A DNA stretch of 53,084 bases from contig NZ_JAOZVR010000082.1 of the NCBI RefSeq assembly GCF_025869515.1, positions 1 to 53,084 of the forward strand. The letters run 5' to 3'. Every line of letters starts with the position of its first letter. The stretch's first letter is position 1. Under the pieces are notes generated by a model. It worked only from the letters and a program-made list of their open reading frames with translations. It was not told the DNA's origin and made no database searches. This stretch comes from Ferrovibrio sp. (GTDB lineage Bacteria > Pseudomonadota > Alphaproteobacteria > Ferrovibrionales > Ferrovibrionaceae). The position numbers and the translations under genes are program-made. Positions 1 through 8,645 of this stretch are shown one piece after another.

Positions 1-90
1 TTCATGCTCTGCATGGTTGTCGCCATGCTGCTCCTCTGCATTTTTCCGGAGATCGCCACCTGGCTGCCGAATGCGCTCATGAACAAGTAG
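1..90 (+). CDS. C-terminal end of a TRAP transporter large permease (DctM-like), partial
   Basis: The window opens inside a reading frame that gives 29 residues and a TAG stop. The residues are a hydrophobic helix (MVVAMLLLCIFPEIA) followed by TWLPNALMNK. A last membrane helix ending in a P-x-I-x-x-WLP motif is typical of the DctM large subunit of TRAP transporters, which import organic acids using an ion gradient. The next gene starts 7 bases after the stop, so both probably belong to one transcript. The assignment rests only on this short tail; another polytopic permease is possible. Confidence 0.55.
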   Translation, partial: FMLCMVVAMLLLCIFPEIATWLPNALMNK

Positions 91-97
91 CAGAGCC

Positions 98-1330
98 ATG
101 ATACCCGTTGCCTGGCGCATTCTGCTTTGCGCCTGCCTCAGTTACACGATCAGTCAGTTCTACCGCTCGGCCAACGCCGTCATCGGTCCCGACCTGATGA
201 CCGAACTGGCGTTGACGCCGGAAGACCTTGGCATCCTCACCGGCGCCTTCTTCCTCACCTTCTCGGTAAGCCAGTTGCCGGTCGGCATCGCGCTCGACCG
301 CTGGGGCCCGCGCCGCACCATCATCACCACGCTGGTGATCGCCTTTATCGGCGCGCTGGCCTTTGCGCTCGGCCGCAACCTGCTGGAGCTCAGTCTGGCC
401 CGCGTGGTGCTCGGTTTTGGCTGCGCCGCGCTGCTGACCGGCCCGATGGTCCTGTTCTCGCGCTGGTTCCCGGCCGACCGTTTCGCCACCATGTCCGGCA
501 TCCTGATCGCCATAGGCAATCTCGGCGTCGTGGCTTCGACCGCGCCGCTGGCCTGGCTCGCCGCCGCTTACGGCTGGCGCACGGCGTTTTATCTCACCGC
601 CGGCATCACGGTCTGCCTGATCGGCCTGTCGTTCTGGGCGCTTCAGGATCACCCGGATTCGGCAAAGGCACGCCCGGGAAAAACGGAAAGCCTCGGACAG
701 GCCCTGCGCGGGGTTGGCGCCATCATCCGCCATCCGGCTTTTCCCAATCTCTTCGCCATCATCTTCTGTGCCTACGCCACTTTCATCACCATCCTCGGCC
801 TCTGGGGCGGTCCGTATCTGCATGATGTGCATGGCATGGATGCCAAGGCGCGCGGCAATGTGCTGATCTTCATGGCGCTGGGTGCCGCCGGCGGCTACTT
901 CATCTGGGGCCCGCTGGATCGCGTCTTCAACACCCGGAAATGGCTGCTGGCCGTGGGGCTCGGCTCGCAACTGGCCTGCCTCGCCGTCATCATCGCCATG
1001 CCGGGCCTGAGCGTTTTCGTCATCACCGCGCTCTTCACCTTCATGGGCGTGATGAACGGCTGCATCGTGATGATCTTTGCCCATGCCAGTTCGGTATTTC
1101 CCGCCGAAATGGCCGGGCGTGCCATCACCACGCTGAATATCGGCACGATGGGCGGCGGCGCCTTCCAGCAGATTCTCACCGGCTTCCTGATGGGCCGGCT
1201 CGCTCCGAGGGGTCAGGTGCCGACCGAAACCGATTACCGCATCCTGTTCGGCGTGCAGTTCGTCATCCTGCTCTCGGCGCTGCTGTTCTATCTGCGCGCG
1301 CCCGACGCCAGGCCGAAACCGGTGGCATGA
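98..1330 (+). CDS. MFS transporter
   Basis: A 410-residue protein with about twelve hydrophobic segments, the usual size for the major facilitator superfamily. The cytoplasmic loop between helices 2 and 3 carries a motif-A variant, GIALDRWGPRR (residues 63-73), which is diagnostic for the family. A second Arg-rich loop follows helix 8. It would move a small organic solute across the inner membrane by proton coupling; the substrate cannot be read from the sequence. Its stop overlaps the start of the AllA-like gene as ATGA, and that gene overlaps an acyl-CoA ligase in the same way, so the substrate may be a carboxylic acid that is then activated to a CoA ester (inference). Confidence 0.85.
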   Translation: MIPVAWRILLCACLSYTISQFYRSANAVIGPDLMTELALTPEDLGILTGAFFLTFSVSQLPVGIALDRWGPRRTIITTLVIAFIGALAFALGRNLLELSLARVVLGFGCAALLTGPMVLFSRWFPADRFATMSGILIAIGNLGVVASTAPLAWLAAAYGWRTAFYLTAGITVCLIGLSFWALQDHPDSAKARPGKTESLGQALRGVGAIIRHPAFPNLFAIIFCAYATFITILGLWGGPYLHDVHGMDAKARGNVLIFMALGAAGGYFIWGPLDRVFNTRKWLLAVGLGSQLACLAVIIAMPGLSVFVITALFTFMGVMNGCIVMIFAHASSVFPAEMAGRAITTLNIGTMGGGAFQQILTGFLMGRLAPRGQVPTETDYRILFGVQFVILLSALLFYLRAPDARPKPVA

Positions 1331-1887
1331 TGGCCAACAGCCGCAATATGCCTGCCCCGCCTGTTACGCCGCTTCCTGTGGAAGTTCTGACTGCGGAAGC
1401 ATTTACGCTATTCGGCTGGATGCTGGGCAAGCCTTTTCCCGGCAAGGGGGATGCAGCGGCCTATGCAAGCGCCGGCAGCGATTTCTGGCATGAGCATGCC
1501 TTCAATCCCGGCGCCGGCGGCGAGCATGAAATTCTGTGGGTGAAGTATCGCGTCTCAACGCCGTCGATCGACCGGCTCGAAACGCACCACCTGACCGAGC
1601 AGGCAGTCATTCCTCTTGTCGGAAACATTATCCAGATTGTCGCCGTCAGCGACGGCAGCGGTGCGCCCGATCTCGCAACACTACGCGCCTTTTCGATTTT
1701 TCCCGGCAGCGGAATCTGCATGCGGCCCAGCGTCTGGCACGCCACGCGGACCGGCGGGCAGGAAGCGACATGCATGATGCTGACCCGCGGTTCAACGACC
1801 GCCGATCTTGTCTCTCACCTGACCCGGGGCGTTCCCGCCACCGAGTCCAGGCTTCTCGATATCAACAGATTTCAGCTTGACCGATGA
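1327..1887 (+). CDS. Ureidoglycolate lyase (AllA)-like cupin-fold protein
   Basis: A 186-residue protein resembling AllA, the enzyme that splits ureidoglycolate into glyoxylate and urea in purine catabolism. It matches AllA in order: LTAEAFTLFG near the N-terminus, a central ETHHLTEQAVIPLVG (AllA has ERHPLGTQAFIPM), then PDLATLRAF and a late RPSVWHA (AllA has RNVWHH). The start at 1327 overlaps the MFS stop as ATGA; the ATG at 1330 is an alternative. The stop overlaps the acyl-CoA ligase start as ATGA, so translation is probably coupled. No allantoin or urea genes are nearby, so the true substrate may differ from ureidoglycolate. Confidence 0.7.
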   Translation: MMANSRNMPAPPVTPLPVEVLTAEAFTLFGWMLGKPFPGKGDAAAYASAGSDFWHEHAFNPGAGGEHEILWVKYRVSTPSIDRLETHHLTEQAVIPLVGNIIQIVAVSDGSGAPDLATLRAFSIFPGSGICMRPSVWHATRTGGQEATCMMLTRGSTTADLVSHLTRGVPATESRLLDINRFQLDR

Positions 1888-3407
1888 CCGAACCCGTTCC
1901 CGCCCGCTTCAATCTTGCGCGCTACTGCCTGGCTGACAACGCCCGTTTGCGTCCTGACAAGACCGCGATGATCCTGGTCGGCGAGACCGGCGAATTCCGC
2001 ATGAGCTTCGCCGAGGCCGATCTTGCCGTGCGGCGGCTGGCCGCCGGCCTGCGCAGCCTGGGCCTGCCGACCGGCAGCCGCATCATGATTCGCATGGCCA
2101 ATGACGCGGATTACGCGCTGACTTACTTCGCCACCATGGCCGCCGGCTATGTCGCCCTGCCCTCCAGCGCGCAGCTCACACCTGCCGAAGCCGCCTACCT
2201 GCTGGAGAATTCCGGCGCCGCCGCTGTCGCCGCCAGCGCCGAACTGGCCGCCGACCTGGCTTTGCCGGCCGGCGTGCTGTTGCTCGATCCCGTGAAGTTG
2301 CAGGCGCTGAAGCAGACTGCACCTCTACCCGATTATGCCGATACGGCGGCCGATGATCCGGCCTACCTGGTCTATACCTCGGGCACCACGGGAAAACCGA
2401 AAGGCGTGCTGCATGCCCATCGTGCCGCCTGGGGTCGCCGGCCGATGCACAAGGGCTGGCTCGGCCTGCAGGACAGCGATGTGATGCTGCATGCCGGCGC
2501 GTTCAACTGGACCTATACGCTGGGCGTCGGTCTGGTCGATCCCTGGGCGGTCGGTGCCACCACGGTGCTGTATAACGGCCATCGCGACATCCAGGTCTGG
2601 CCGCAGCTGATGGCGCGCCACCGTGCCACCATCTTCGCCGCCGTGCCGACGCTGTATCGCCAGATCCTGAAATACTGCGATCTCGCAGCACACGACCTGT
2701 CAGCGCTCCGCCATGGCGCCACCGCCGGCGAGGCCCTGCCGCCCGGCCTGCTGGAGGAATGGCAGAGCCGCACCGGCAAGCCGCTCTACGAGGCACTCGG
2801 CATGTCGGAGATCTCGACCTACATTTCCACCGGCCCCGGCATGACCATCAAACCGGGCAGCCCCGGCAAGCCGCAGCCCGGCCGTCGCATCGCCATCCTG
2901 TCCCCGGACAGCGACAGTACCGCGCCGCTGCCGCAGGGCGAGACCGGCCTGCTCGCCGTGCATCGCAGCGATCCCTCGATGATGCTGGGTTACTGGCACC
3001 GCCCGGAAGAAGAAGCCCTGGTCTATCGCGGCGAGTGGTTCTGCGGCGGCGACCTCGCCAGCCTGGATGCCGACGGCTATGTCTGGCATCACGGCCGCAA
3101 CGACGACGTGATGAATGCGATGGGCTATCGCGTGTCGCCGGTCGAGGTCGAGATGACCATCGCCGAGCACCCGGCCGTGGCCGAGGTGGCGGTCACCGAA
3201 CTGAAGGTCCGCGCCGATGTCTCGGTGGTGGCGGCCTTCATCGTGCTGCGCGAGGGCATGACCGCCGATCCGGCCGAGCTGTCAGCCTTCGCCGAGGGCC
3301 GGCTGGCCGGTTATAAATGCCCGCGTGAATGGCGCTTCGTCACGGCCCTGCCGCGCACCGCCAACGGCAAGGTGCAGCGCAAGAAACTGGCGCTGCCGCC
3401 AGCCTGA
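1884..3407 (+). CDS. ANL-superfamily acyl-CoA ligase, benzoate-CoA ligase-like
   Basis: A 507-residue AMP-forming ligase that activates a carboxylic acid to an acyl-adenylate and then a CoA thioester. The ATP-binding loop YLVYTSGTTGKPKG lies at residues 161-174. The C-terminal domain carries the hinge region (WHHGRNDDVMNAMGYRVSP) and the catalytic lysine Lys496 in NGKVQRKKL. The central part (HAGAFNWTYTLG, then VDPWAVGATTVLY) resembles benzoate and short aryl-CoA ligases more than fatty acyl-CoA synthetases. It is the last gene of the three-gene ATGA-coupled set with the MFS transporter and AllA-like protein. The substrate is not determined; an aromatic or short branched acid is the best guess. 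Confidence 0.88.
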   Translation: MTEPVPARFNLARYCLADNARLRPDKTAMILVGETGEFRMSFAEADLAVRRLAAGLRSLGLPTGSRIMIRMANDADYALTYFATMAAGYVALPSSAQLTPAEAAYLLENSGAAAVAASAELAADLALPAGVLLLDPVKLQALKQTAPLPDYADTAADDPAYLVYTSGTTGKPKGVLHAHRAAWGRRPMHKGWLGLQDSDVMLHAGAFNWTYTLGVGLVDPWAVGATTVLYNGHRDIQVWPQLMARHRATIFAAVPTLYRQILKYCDLAAHDLSALRHGATAGEALPPGLLEEWQSRTGKPLYEALGMSEISTYISTGPGMTIKPGSPGKPQPGRRIAILSPDSDSTAPLPQGETGLLAVHRSDPSMMLGYWHRPEEEALVYRGEWFCGGDLASLDADGYVWHHGRNDDVMNAMGYRVSPVEVEMTIAEHPAVAEVAVTELKVRADVSVVAAFIVLREGMTADPAELSAFAEGRLAGYKCPREWRFVTALPRTANGKVQRKKLALPPA

Positions 3408-3463
3408 AACAATGTGGCACTGCCCTTGCAATTTCCTCATTGGACCAACCGATGGGGTTTGTG

Positions 3464-4141
3464 ATGAGTGCCATTGCTTCTGCTTCCGCCAAGTCTGTCT
3501 TCGGCGATCTGCTGACCGCCCACCAGACCGTGGCGAGCAACACGCCGGCAACGATGGCCGCGACGAAATTCGCGGATTACCTTGAAGAAAAGCAGGGTGC
3601 AGGCAAGCTTCCGAGCGTGACCCCGGGCCGGCACCCAACACCGGAACAGCTTGCCAAGGTGCTGTTCGGCACAGCTTACGACCCCGAAACCAAGACCGTC
3701 CGGCTTGAGAAAATTGCCGCCGAGGCCCAGAAGAGCACGGCAGAATTTGCCGGGCAGCTGAAGCAGGCCCTCGCCGCCCATGGCATCGATCCGAACATTC
3801 CGGTCGAGCTGAGCACCGGCGCCGGCGGCCGGATCATCGTCGATAACAGCCACCCCAGGGCCGCCGAGATCAGCAAGCTGTTCGGCGACGATCCGGTGCT
3901 GGCCGAGGCCTATCGCAGCATCGCCGCCCAGAACGACCAGCTGACACTGATGCAGGCCGGCGCCGCCTATGTGAAGGACTGGAATGCCGCCAAGACCGAT
4001 GGCGAACGCACCGCGCTGTGGAACCGCTACAGCACGCTGATGGACAAAATGATCAGCATGTTCAGCGGCCGCATCACTTTCGGTCCCAGCACCGAGGTGG
4101 CGGAAAGCCAGCAGATGCTGCGCCGCATGGGCCTGTCGTAA
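3464..4141 (+). CDS. Hypothetical Ala-rich protein, 225 residues
   Basis: I do not recognise this protein. From the ATG at 3464 (GGGG about nine bases upstream) it begins MSAIASASAKSVFGDLL and has no signal peptide or membrane segment. An in-frame ATG at 3452 would add four residues. It is predicted largely helical, with a central stretch STGAGGRIIVDNSH, a segment AEISKLFGDDPVLAEAYRSI and a C-terminus ending in EVAESQQMLRRMGLS. It lies 56 bases after the ligase on the same strand and converges on the Kef antiporter gene 18 bases further on. The frame is open and its codon use matches its neighbours, so it is probably a real gene of unknown role. Confidence 0.75.
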   Translation: MSAIASASAKSVFGDLLTAHQTVASNTPATMAATKFADYLEEKQGAGKLPSVTPGRHPTPEQLAKVLFGTAYDPETKTVRLEKIAAEAQKSTAEFAGQLKQALAAHGIDPNIPVELSTGAGGRIIVDNSHPRAAEISKLFGDDPVLAEAYRSIAAQNDQLTLMQAGAAYVKDWNAAKTDGERTALWNRYSTLMDKMISMFSGRITFGPSTEVAESQQMLRRMGLS

Positions 4142-4159
4142 CCGCTAATCCCAGCCCTG

Positions 4160-5965
4160 TCAGTCCCAGCCGAGGCCGCGCGCGGCTTCCTGGGCTTTCT
4201 CGTCGGCTTCCAGATTCTGCTGCAGACGCGCGCGCGCCTGCCGCTGCAGCGTGACGCGCTTGTCCATATCCTCGTCCCAATGGGCATGCAGCTGCTCCAG
4301 CAGGGCCTGGTTATGTTGCCTGAACATCAGCGCTTTCTGGCGTGCCGCATAGGCCGGCTGACCAAGCGCCTTCAGGGTTTCCTCGCCGAGATGCAGGGCC
4401 GAGCGGAAGGTTTCGCGTTCGATCACCGGTACCTTGCGGTTCATCAGCTCCATCGCATGCGGCAGATCGCGCGCCCGCGCGATGACTTTCAGATGCGGAA
4501 AATGCTTCTGCGCCAGGTCGACCAGCTGAAGCGATGCCTCCTGGCTGTCGACCGCCACCACCAGAACTTTCGCCTTGGCGGCACCGGCCGCTTCCAGCAG
4601 GTCGAGCCGGGTGGCATCGCCGTAAAACACCTTGAAATCGAACCGGCGCAGCGTATCGATGATTTCGGAATCGTGATCCAGAATGGTGACGCCGATCCGG
4701 TTGGCATAGAGCAGGCGCACGACGATCTGGCCGAAACGGCCGAAGCCGGCGACGATCACCGGATTGCCTTCATCTTCCGGAATATCATGCGGCCGGTCGC
4801 TGACCTGCACGAACCGCGGCTCGATCAGCCTGTCGTTCAGCACCACCAGCAGCGGTGCGGTGGCCATCGACAGCGCCACCACCACGGTGAGCAATGCCAC
4901 CGTTTCGGCATCCATGATGCCGAAGCTGGCCGCCGAGCCGAACAGCACGAAGGCGAATTCGCCGCCCTGCGCCAGCAGGAAGACGAACAGCCAGGTCTGG
5001 CTCCATTGCAGTCGCGCGAAGCGGGCAATCGCCAGCAGCACGATGGCCTTCGCAACAATCAGCCCGAGCACCATGGCCAGCACCCTGACCGGCTGGCTCA
5101 ACAGCAGGCCGAAATCGACCGACATGCCGACCGCGGTGAAAAACAGGCCCAGCAATAACCCCTTGAAGGGTTCGATATCGGTTTCCAGTTCGTGACGGTA
5201 TTCCGACTCTGCCAGCAGCACGCCGGCCAGGAAGGCGCCGAGTGCCATCGACAGGCCGGCCAACTGCATCAGCAGGGCAATGCCCATCACCAGCAGCAGC
5301 GCCACGGCGGTAAAGATTTCGCGCAGGTTGGTATCGGCCACCATGCGGAACAGCGGCCGTGTCAGAAACCGGCCGCCGAAAATGATGATACCGATCGCCG
5401 CCACCGCCTTGGCGGCGCCGACCCAGCCCTCGCCCTGTTCGGCGGCCAGCGGCCCGAAGGTCAGCAACGGCAGCAAGGCCAGCATCGGGATCACCGCGAT
5501 ATCCTGGAACAGCAGGATCGAGAAAGCCGAACGCCCGCCCGGCGTGGTCAGCAGGTTGCGTTCGGTGAGCGGCTGCAGCGCAATGGCGGTGGACGACAGC
5601 GACAGGCCGAGGCCGGCCGCCAGCGCCACCGGCCAGGGCCAGCCCAGCAATATGCCCAGCGCCGTCAGCGCCAGCGTGGAGCCTGCCACCTGGCCGCCGC
5701 CGAGCCCGAGAATCGGCCAGCGCATCTGCCACAGCCGGCGCGGATTGAGTTCCAGCCCGATGACAAACAGCAGCAGCACGACGCCGAATTCAGAGAAATG
5801 CAGAATCGCCTCGACATCGGTGATCAGCTTCAGGCCCCATGGCCCGATCACGACCCCGGCGATCAGGTAGCCCAGGACGGAGCCAAGGCCGAGCCGCTTG
5901 GCGATCGGCACGGCGATCACGGCTGCCGCCAGATAGATCACCGCATTGAGCAGCAGTCCGTCCAT
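4160..5965 (-). CDS. Kef-type K+/H+ antiporter (CPA2 family) with RCK domain
   Basis: A 601-residue inner-membrane antiporter. Residues 1-380 form the multi-helix cation/proton exchange domain, with family motifs LFQDIAVIP (152-160) and GGEFAFV (334-340). The loop ELETDIEPFKGLLLG (259-273) closely matches the regulatory loop of KefB/KefC. A Rossmann-type RCK/TrkA-N domain follows from about residue 402, with the nucleotide loop GFGRFG (407-412) and a later ERETFRSALHLG. Kef systems release K+ and acidify the cytoplasm when glutathione adducts of electrophiles bind the RCK domain. The gene starts one base after the stop of the Kef ancillary flavoprotein gene, so the two are co-transcribed and probably form a complex. 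Confidence 0.93.
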   Translation of the reverse strand: MDGLLLNAVIYLAAAVIAVPIAKRLGLGSVLGYLIAGVVIGPWGLKLITDVEAILHFSEFGVVLLLFVIGLELNPRRLWQMRWPILGLGGGQVAGSTLALTALGILLGWPWPVALAAGLGLSLSSTAIALQPLTERNLLTTPGGRSAFSILLFQDIAVIPMLALLPLLTFGPLAAEQGEGWVGAAKAVAAIGIIIFGGRFLTRPLFRMVADTNLREIFTAVALLLVMGIALLMQLAGLSMALGAFLAGVLLAESEYRHELETDIEPFKGLLLGLFFTAVGMSVDFGLLLSQPVRVLAMVLGLIVAKAIVLLAIARFARLQWSQTWLFVFLLAQGGEFAFVLFGSAASFGIMDAETVALLTVVVALSMATAPLLVVLNDRLIEPRFVQVSDRPHDIPEDEGNPVIVAGFGRFGQIVVRLLYANRIGVTILDHDSEIIDTLRRFDFKVFYGDATRLDLLEAAGAAKAKVLVVAVDSQEASLQLVDLAQKHFPHLKVIARARDLPHAMELMNRKVPVIERETFRSALHLGEETLKALGQPAYAARQKALMFRQHNQALLEQLHAHWDEDMDKRVTLQRQARARLQQNLEADEKAQEAARGLGWD

Positions 5966-5966
5966 G

Positions 5967-6572
5967 TCAGCGATCCGTGGCCGGCACCGTCGGCACGTCG
6001 CAGCCGGGGCAGAGTTTCGGATGCGGATAATCGGTCAGCCATTGCCGGTAAGCTGCGACATGGGCCGTCACCTCGGCCGGTTTCTTCAGTCGTGCCCCCT
6101 GCAGCAGGAACGGCGTGCGATAGGTCATGCCGCAGAGCGCCGCCGAACGCTCGAAGGGCCGCAGCAATTCAGCCATTGTCATGCCGTTATATCCATCGGC
6201 ACGATAAGCGTCGTCCGGGCCGCCGGTCGATACCGCCTGTGCCAGTTCCTTGCCCTGCAGGGCCACGCCGCCGGAGCCATAGGCCCAGCCGTATTCCAGC
6301 ACGCTGTCCATCCATTCCTTCAGCAGCGACGGGCAGGAATACCAGTAAATCGGATGCTGCATCACGACCACATCGTGCTTGTCCAGCAGTGCCTGTTCAC
6401 GTTTCACATCGATGTGGAAATCGGGATAGGTCTCGTAGAGGTCATGCAGCGTGACATGCGGCAGGTCGCGGACCGCATCGGCCATGGCGTGGTTCACGCG
6501 CGACAGGTGCGGATAGGGATGCGCAAACAGCACCAGGATTTTCGGCTTTTCCGTGTCCTGCAGGTCCGTCAC
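5967..6572 (-). CDS. Kef ancillary NAD(P)H:quinone oxidoreductase-like flavoprotein (KefF/KefG type)
   Basis: A 201-residue flavodoxin-like-fold protein of the NQO/KefF/KefG family. Family motifs seen are ILVLFAHPYPHLSRVN (FMN phosphate-binding region), VVVMQHPIYWYSCPSLLKEW and AVSTGG. In enterobacteria KefF and KefG bind the RCK domain of KefC and KefB and are needed for full activity; they also reduce quinones. The start is a GTG at 6572 with GAGG about seven bases upstream; no ATG fits better. The stop lies one base before the antiporter start. The upstream SDR gene ends 22 bases before this start, so all three may be one operon. A C-terminal extension with CPGC is unusual. Confidence 0.9.
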   Translation of the reverse strand: MTDLQDTEKPKILVLFAHPYPHLSRVNHAMADAVRDLPHVTLHDLYETYPDFHIDVKREQALLDKHDVVVMQHPIYWYSCPSLLKEWMDSVLEYGWAYGSGGVALQGKELAQAVSTGGPDDAYRADGYNGMTMAELLRPFERSAALCGMTYRTPFLLQGARLKKPAEVTAHVAAYRQWLTDYPHPKLCPGCDVPTVPATDR

Positions 6573-6594
6573 GCCATCCTCATCGCCAGAAAGC

Positions 6595-7356
6595 CTAGGT
6601 TACCGTCAGACCGTCATCGGCTGCAATGATCGCCCCATTGATGAAGCGCGCCTCGTTCGAGGCCAGCAGCAGGATCAGGCCGTCGAGATCCTTCGGCTCG
6701 CCGACCCGGCGGCGCGGCAGCATTTCGACCAGTTTCTTGCCGCCCGGGGTGCCCCAGTAATCGCGGTTGATCTCGGTCTCGATATAGCCCGGGCAGATCG
6801 CATTGGTATTGATGCCATAGCGCGCCCATTCCAGCGCCATCGCCTTGGTCATCTGCACCACTGCCGCCTTCGACATGCAGTAGACCGAAAGCTGGCTCAG
6901 CACTTTCAGGCCGGCAACCGAGGCGATGTTGATAATCCGCCCCTCCGCCTTGCGGGCGATCATGTCCCTGGCGGCGGCCTGGGCGACGAAGAAGGCGCCC
7001 TTGGCATTGGTGTTCATGGCGAAATCGAAGTCATCCGGCGTCACATCCACGATGCGGCCCTGCTTGTTGACGCCGGAATTGTTGATCAGAACATCCACGC
7101 CGCCCAGCTTGCCGGCAATCTCGGCAAACGCACCCTGGATATTGTCATAGTCATTCACATCCAGCTTGACCGTGATCGCGGTGCCGCCGGCGGTCGTGAT
7201 CCTGTCGGCCAGGGTCTTGAGCCGGTCGGTCCGGCGCGCCGCCAGGGCCACCGAGGCCCCCGCCCCGCTCAAAAGTTCGGCAAACCTTTCGCCCAGGCCG
7301 CTGCTGGCCCCGGTCACCACTGCCACCTTGCCCTTGAGGCTGATCCCTGTACTCAT
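6595..7356 (-). CDS. Short-chain dehydrogenase/reductase (SDR), classical type
   Basis: A 253-residue Rossmann-fold oxidoreductase of the classical SDR type. It has the cofactor loop TGASSGLGE near residue 16, the structural motif NNSG, the catalytic Ser in NIASVAG and the Tyr/Lys pair in YCMSK. An Ala-Arg-Arg stretch (AARRTDRL) after the second strand suggests NADP(H) preference. The start ATG at 7356 has a strong GGGAGG site seven bases upstream. It leads a probable operon with the Kef flavoprotein and antiporter. Substrate is unknown; a role in reducing reactive carbonyls would fit the Kef electrophile response, but that is inference from position alone. Confidence 0.88.
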   Translation of the reverse strand: MSTGISLKGKVAVVTGASSGLGERFAELLSGAGASVALAARRTDRLKTLADRITTAGGTAITVKLDVNDYDNIQGAFAEIAGKLGGVDVLINNSGVNKQGRIVDVTPDDFDFAMNTNAKGAFFVAQAAARDMIARKAEGRIINIASVAGLKVLSQLSVYCMSKAAVVQMTKAMALEWARYGINTNAICPGYIETEINRDYWGTPGGKKLVEMLPRRRVGEPKDLDGLILLLASNEARFINGAIIAADDGLTVT

Positions 7357-7467
7357 CGAATCCTCCCAGATTTTCCGTAACTTGGATGCTGGTCGCGCAG
7401 GGCCGTGCGGTCAAGGCCCGCCACCTGGGGGCTGGCCTGAACGCCATGGCTGCGCTACCGTTACAGC

Positions 7468-8115
7468 ATGCGTATCGAAATCGTCTCCGACGTCATCTGC
7501 CCCTGGTGTTTCATCGGCAAGCGCCGGCTCGAACAGGCCCTCGCCCAGCGGCCGGATATCGAGTTCGAGATCGGCTGGCGGCCGTTCCAGCTCAATCCGG
7601 ACATGCCGCGCGAGGGCGCCGACCGCAAAAGCTATCTCGAAGCCAAATTCGGCGGCCCGGCCCGGGCGAAGGAAATCTATGCCCGCGTCTCTGCCGAAGG
7701 CGCCAAGGAGGGCATTCCATTCGACTTCGAGGGTATCAAGCGCACCCCCAACACGCTGGCCGCCCATAGCGTGCTGCGCTGGGCCCTCACCGCCGGCGTG
7801 CAGAGCGAACTGAAGGAGCGGCTGTTCCGCCTGTATTTCCTCGAAGGCCGCGATATCGGCGACCACCAGGTGCTGGCCGATGCCGCCGCCGCCGAAGGCA
7901 TGGACGGTACCCTGGTGAAACAGCTGCTGGATGAAGGCCGCGATGCCGATGTGATCCAGAACGAAGACATGATGGCGCGCGAACTGGGCATCACAGGCGT
8001 GCCCTTCTTCATCTTCGAGCGCAAATACGGCGTATCGGGTGCGCAGACGCCCGATGTGCTGCTGCAGGTGATCGACAAGGTCGTCACCGAACCGCCGGCC
8101 GCTGTCGAGGCCTGA
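7468..8115 (+). CDS. DsbA-family FrnE-like thiol oxidoreductase
   Basis: A 215-residue thioredoxin-fold protein with the active-site motif CPWC at residues 11-14 inside VSDVICPWCFIGKRRL, the signature of the FrnE branch of the DsbA family. A helical insertion follows, then the cis-Pro loop GITGVPFFIFERKYGVSGAQ and a C-terminal helix. There is no signal peptide, so it acts in the cytoplasm, probably as a disulfide isomerase/oxidase or glutathione-linked isomerase. It is divergent from the SDR gene across 111 bases. The ribosome-binding site is weak. The PAS_5 gene begins three bases after its stop, so the two are co-transcribed. Confidence 0.88.
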   Translation: MRIEIVSDVICPWCFIGKRRLEQALAQRPDIEFEIGWRPFQLNPDMPREGADRKSYLEAKFGGPARAKEIYARVSAEGAKEGIPFDFEGIKRTPNTLAAHSVLRWALTAGVQSELKERLFRLYFLEGRDIGDHQVLADAAAAEGMDGTLVKQLLDEGRDADVIQNEDMMARELGITGVPFFIFERKYGVSGAQTPDVLLQVIDKVVTEPPAAVEA

Positions 8116-8117
8116 TC

Positions 8118-8645
8118 ATGGAATTGCCGGGCCTCTCGATCGCCCCGCAGGGACTTCCAATGCTGGAATTCATTTCCGACCCCGACAATATCCGGGACGA
8201 CAATGTGCGGCAGTTCCTGCAGCTCTGGCAGGATGCCCATATGGATGAGCGGGCGCCGGGCAAGGATTTCCTCGATCCGATCCGGCTGCGCTTCCTGCTC
8301 GGGTCGCTTTCTTTGCTGGAAGTGCATCACGACCCGCTGCGCTTCCGCTATCGACTGGTCGGCACAGATATCGTCGAGCGTCTGGGCCATGAATTGACGG
8401 GCAAATGGCTGGATGAGCATCCCGACCCGGCGCTGCGCCCCTTCCTCGTCAAAGGGGCTACCATGGTTCATCATGCCGCCATGCCGGTTTACGGGCATGT
8501 GAAGGCCAGAACGCTGGGCGAAGACTGGCTGCTGGAAGTGATTGCCGTGCCGCTGCTCGGTCCGGACGGCACTGTCGCCTATATCGGCGCCGGCCAGAGC
8601 TTTCCACCGGGCAAACTGGAAAGCCCTGGCACACGCCTGAGCTAG
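8118..8645 (+). CDS. PAS_5 (PF07310-type) domain protein
   Basis: A 175-residue single-domain protein of the PAS_5 type found mostly in alphaproteobacteria. The hallmark is a segment around LRFLLGSLSLLEVH followed by LRFRYRLVGTDIVERLGHELTG, and a late second half ending in AVPLLGPDGTVAYIGAG. It has no output domain, so it may sense a ligand or act as an adaptor. An in-frame ATG at 8160 has a better AGGGA site and may be the true start. Its TAG stop overlaps the TAG stop of mfd on the other strand in one CTAG. A paralogue lies at 38349-38786. Confidence 0.85.
   Translation: MELPGLSIAPQGLPMLEFISDPDNIRDDNVRQFLQLWQDAHMDERAPGKDFLDPIRLRFLLGSLSLLEVHHDPLRFRYRLVGTDIVERLGHELTGKWLDEHPDPALRPFLVKGATMVHHAAMPVYGHVKARTLGEDWLLEVIAVPLLGPDGTVAYIGAGQSFPPGKLESPGTRLS

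Noticed and set aside
7386..7415. CTTGAC at 7410-7415 (minus strand) as the SDR promoter
   Set aside because: The -35 is perfect, but no acceptable -10 box lies 16-18 bases downstream (best is CAGCAT).
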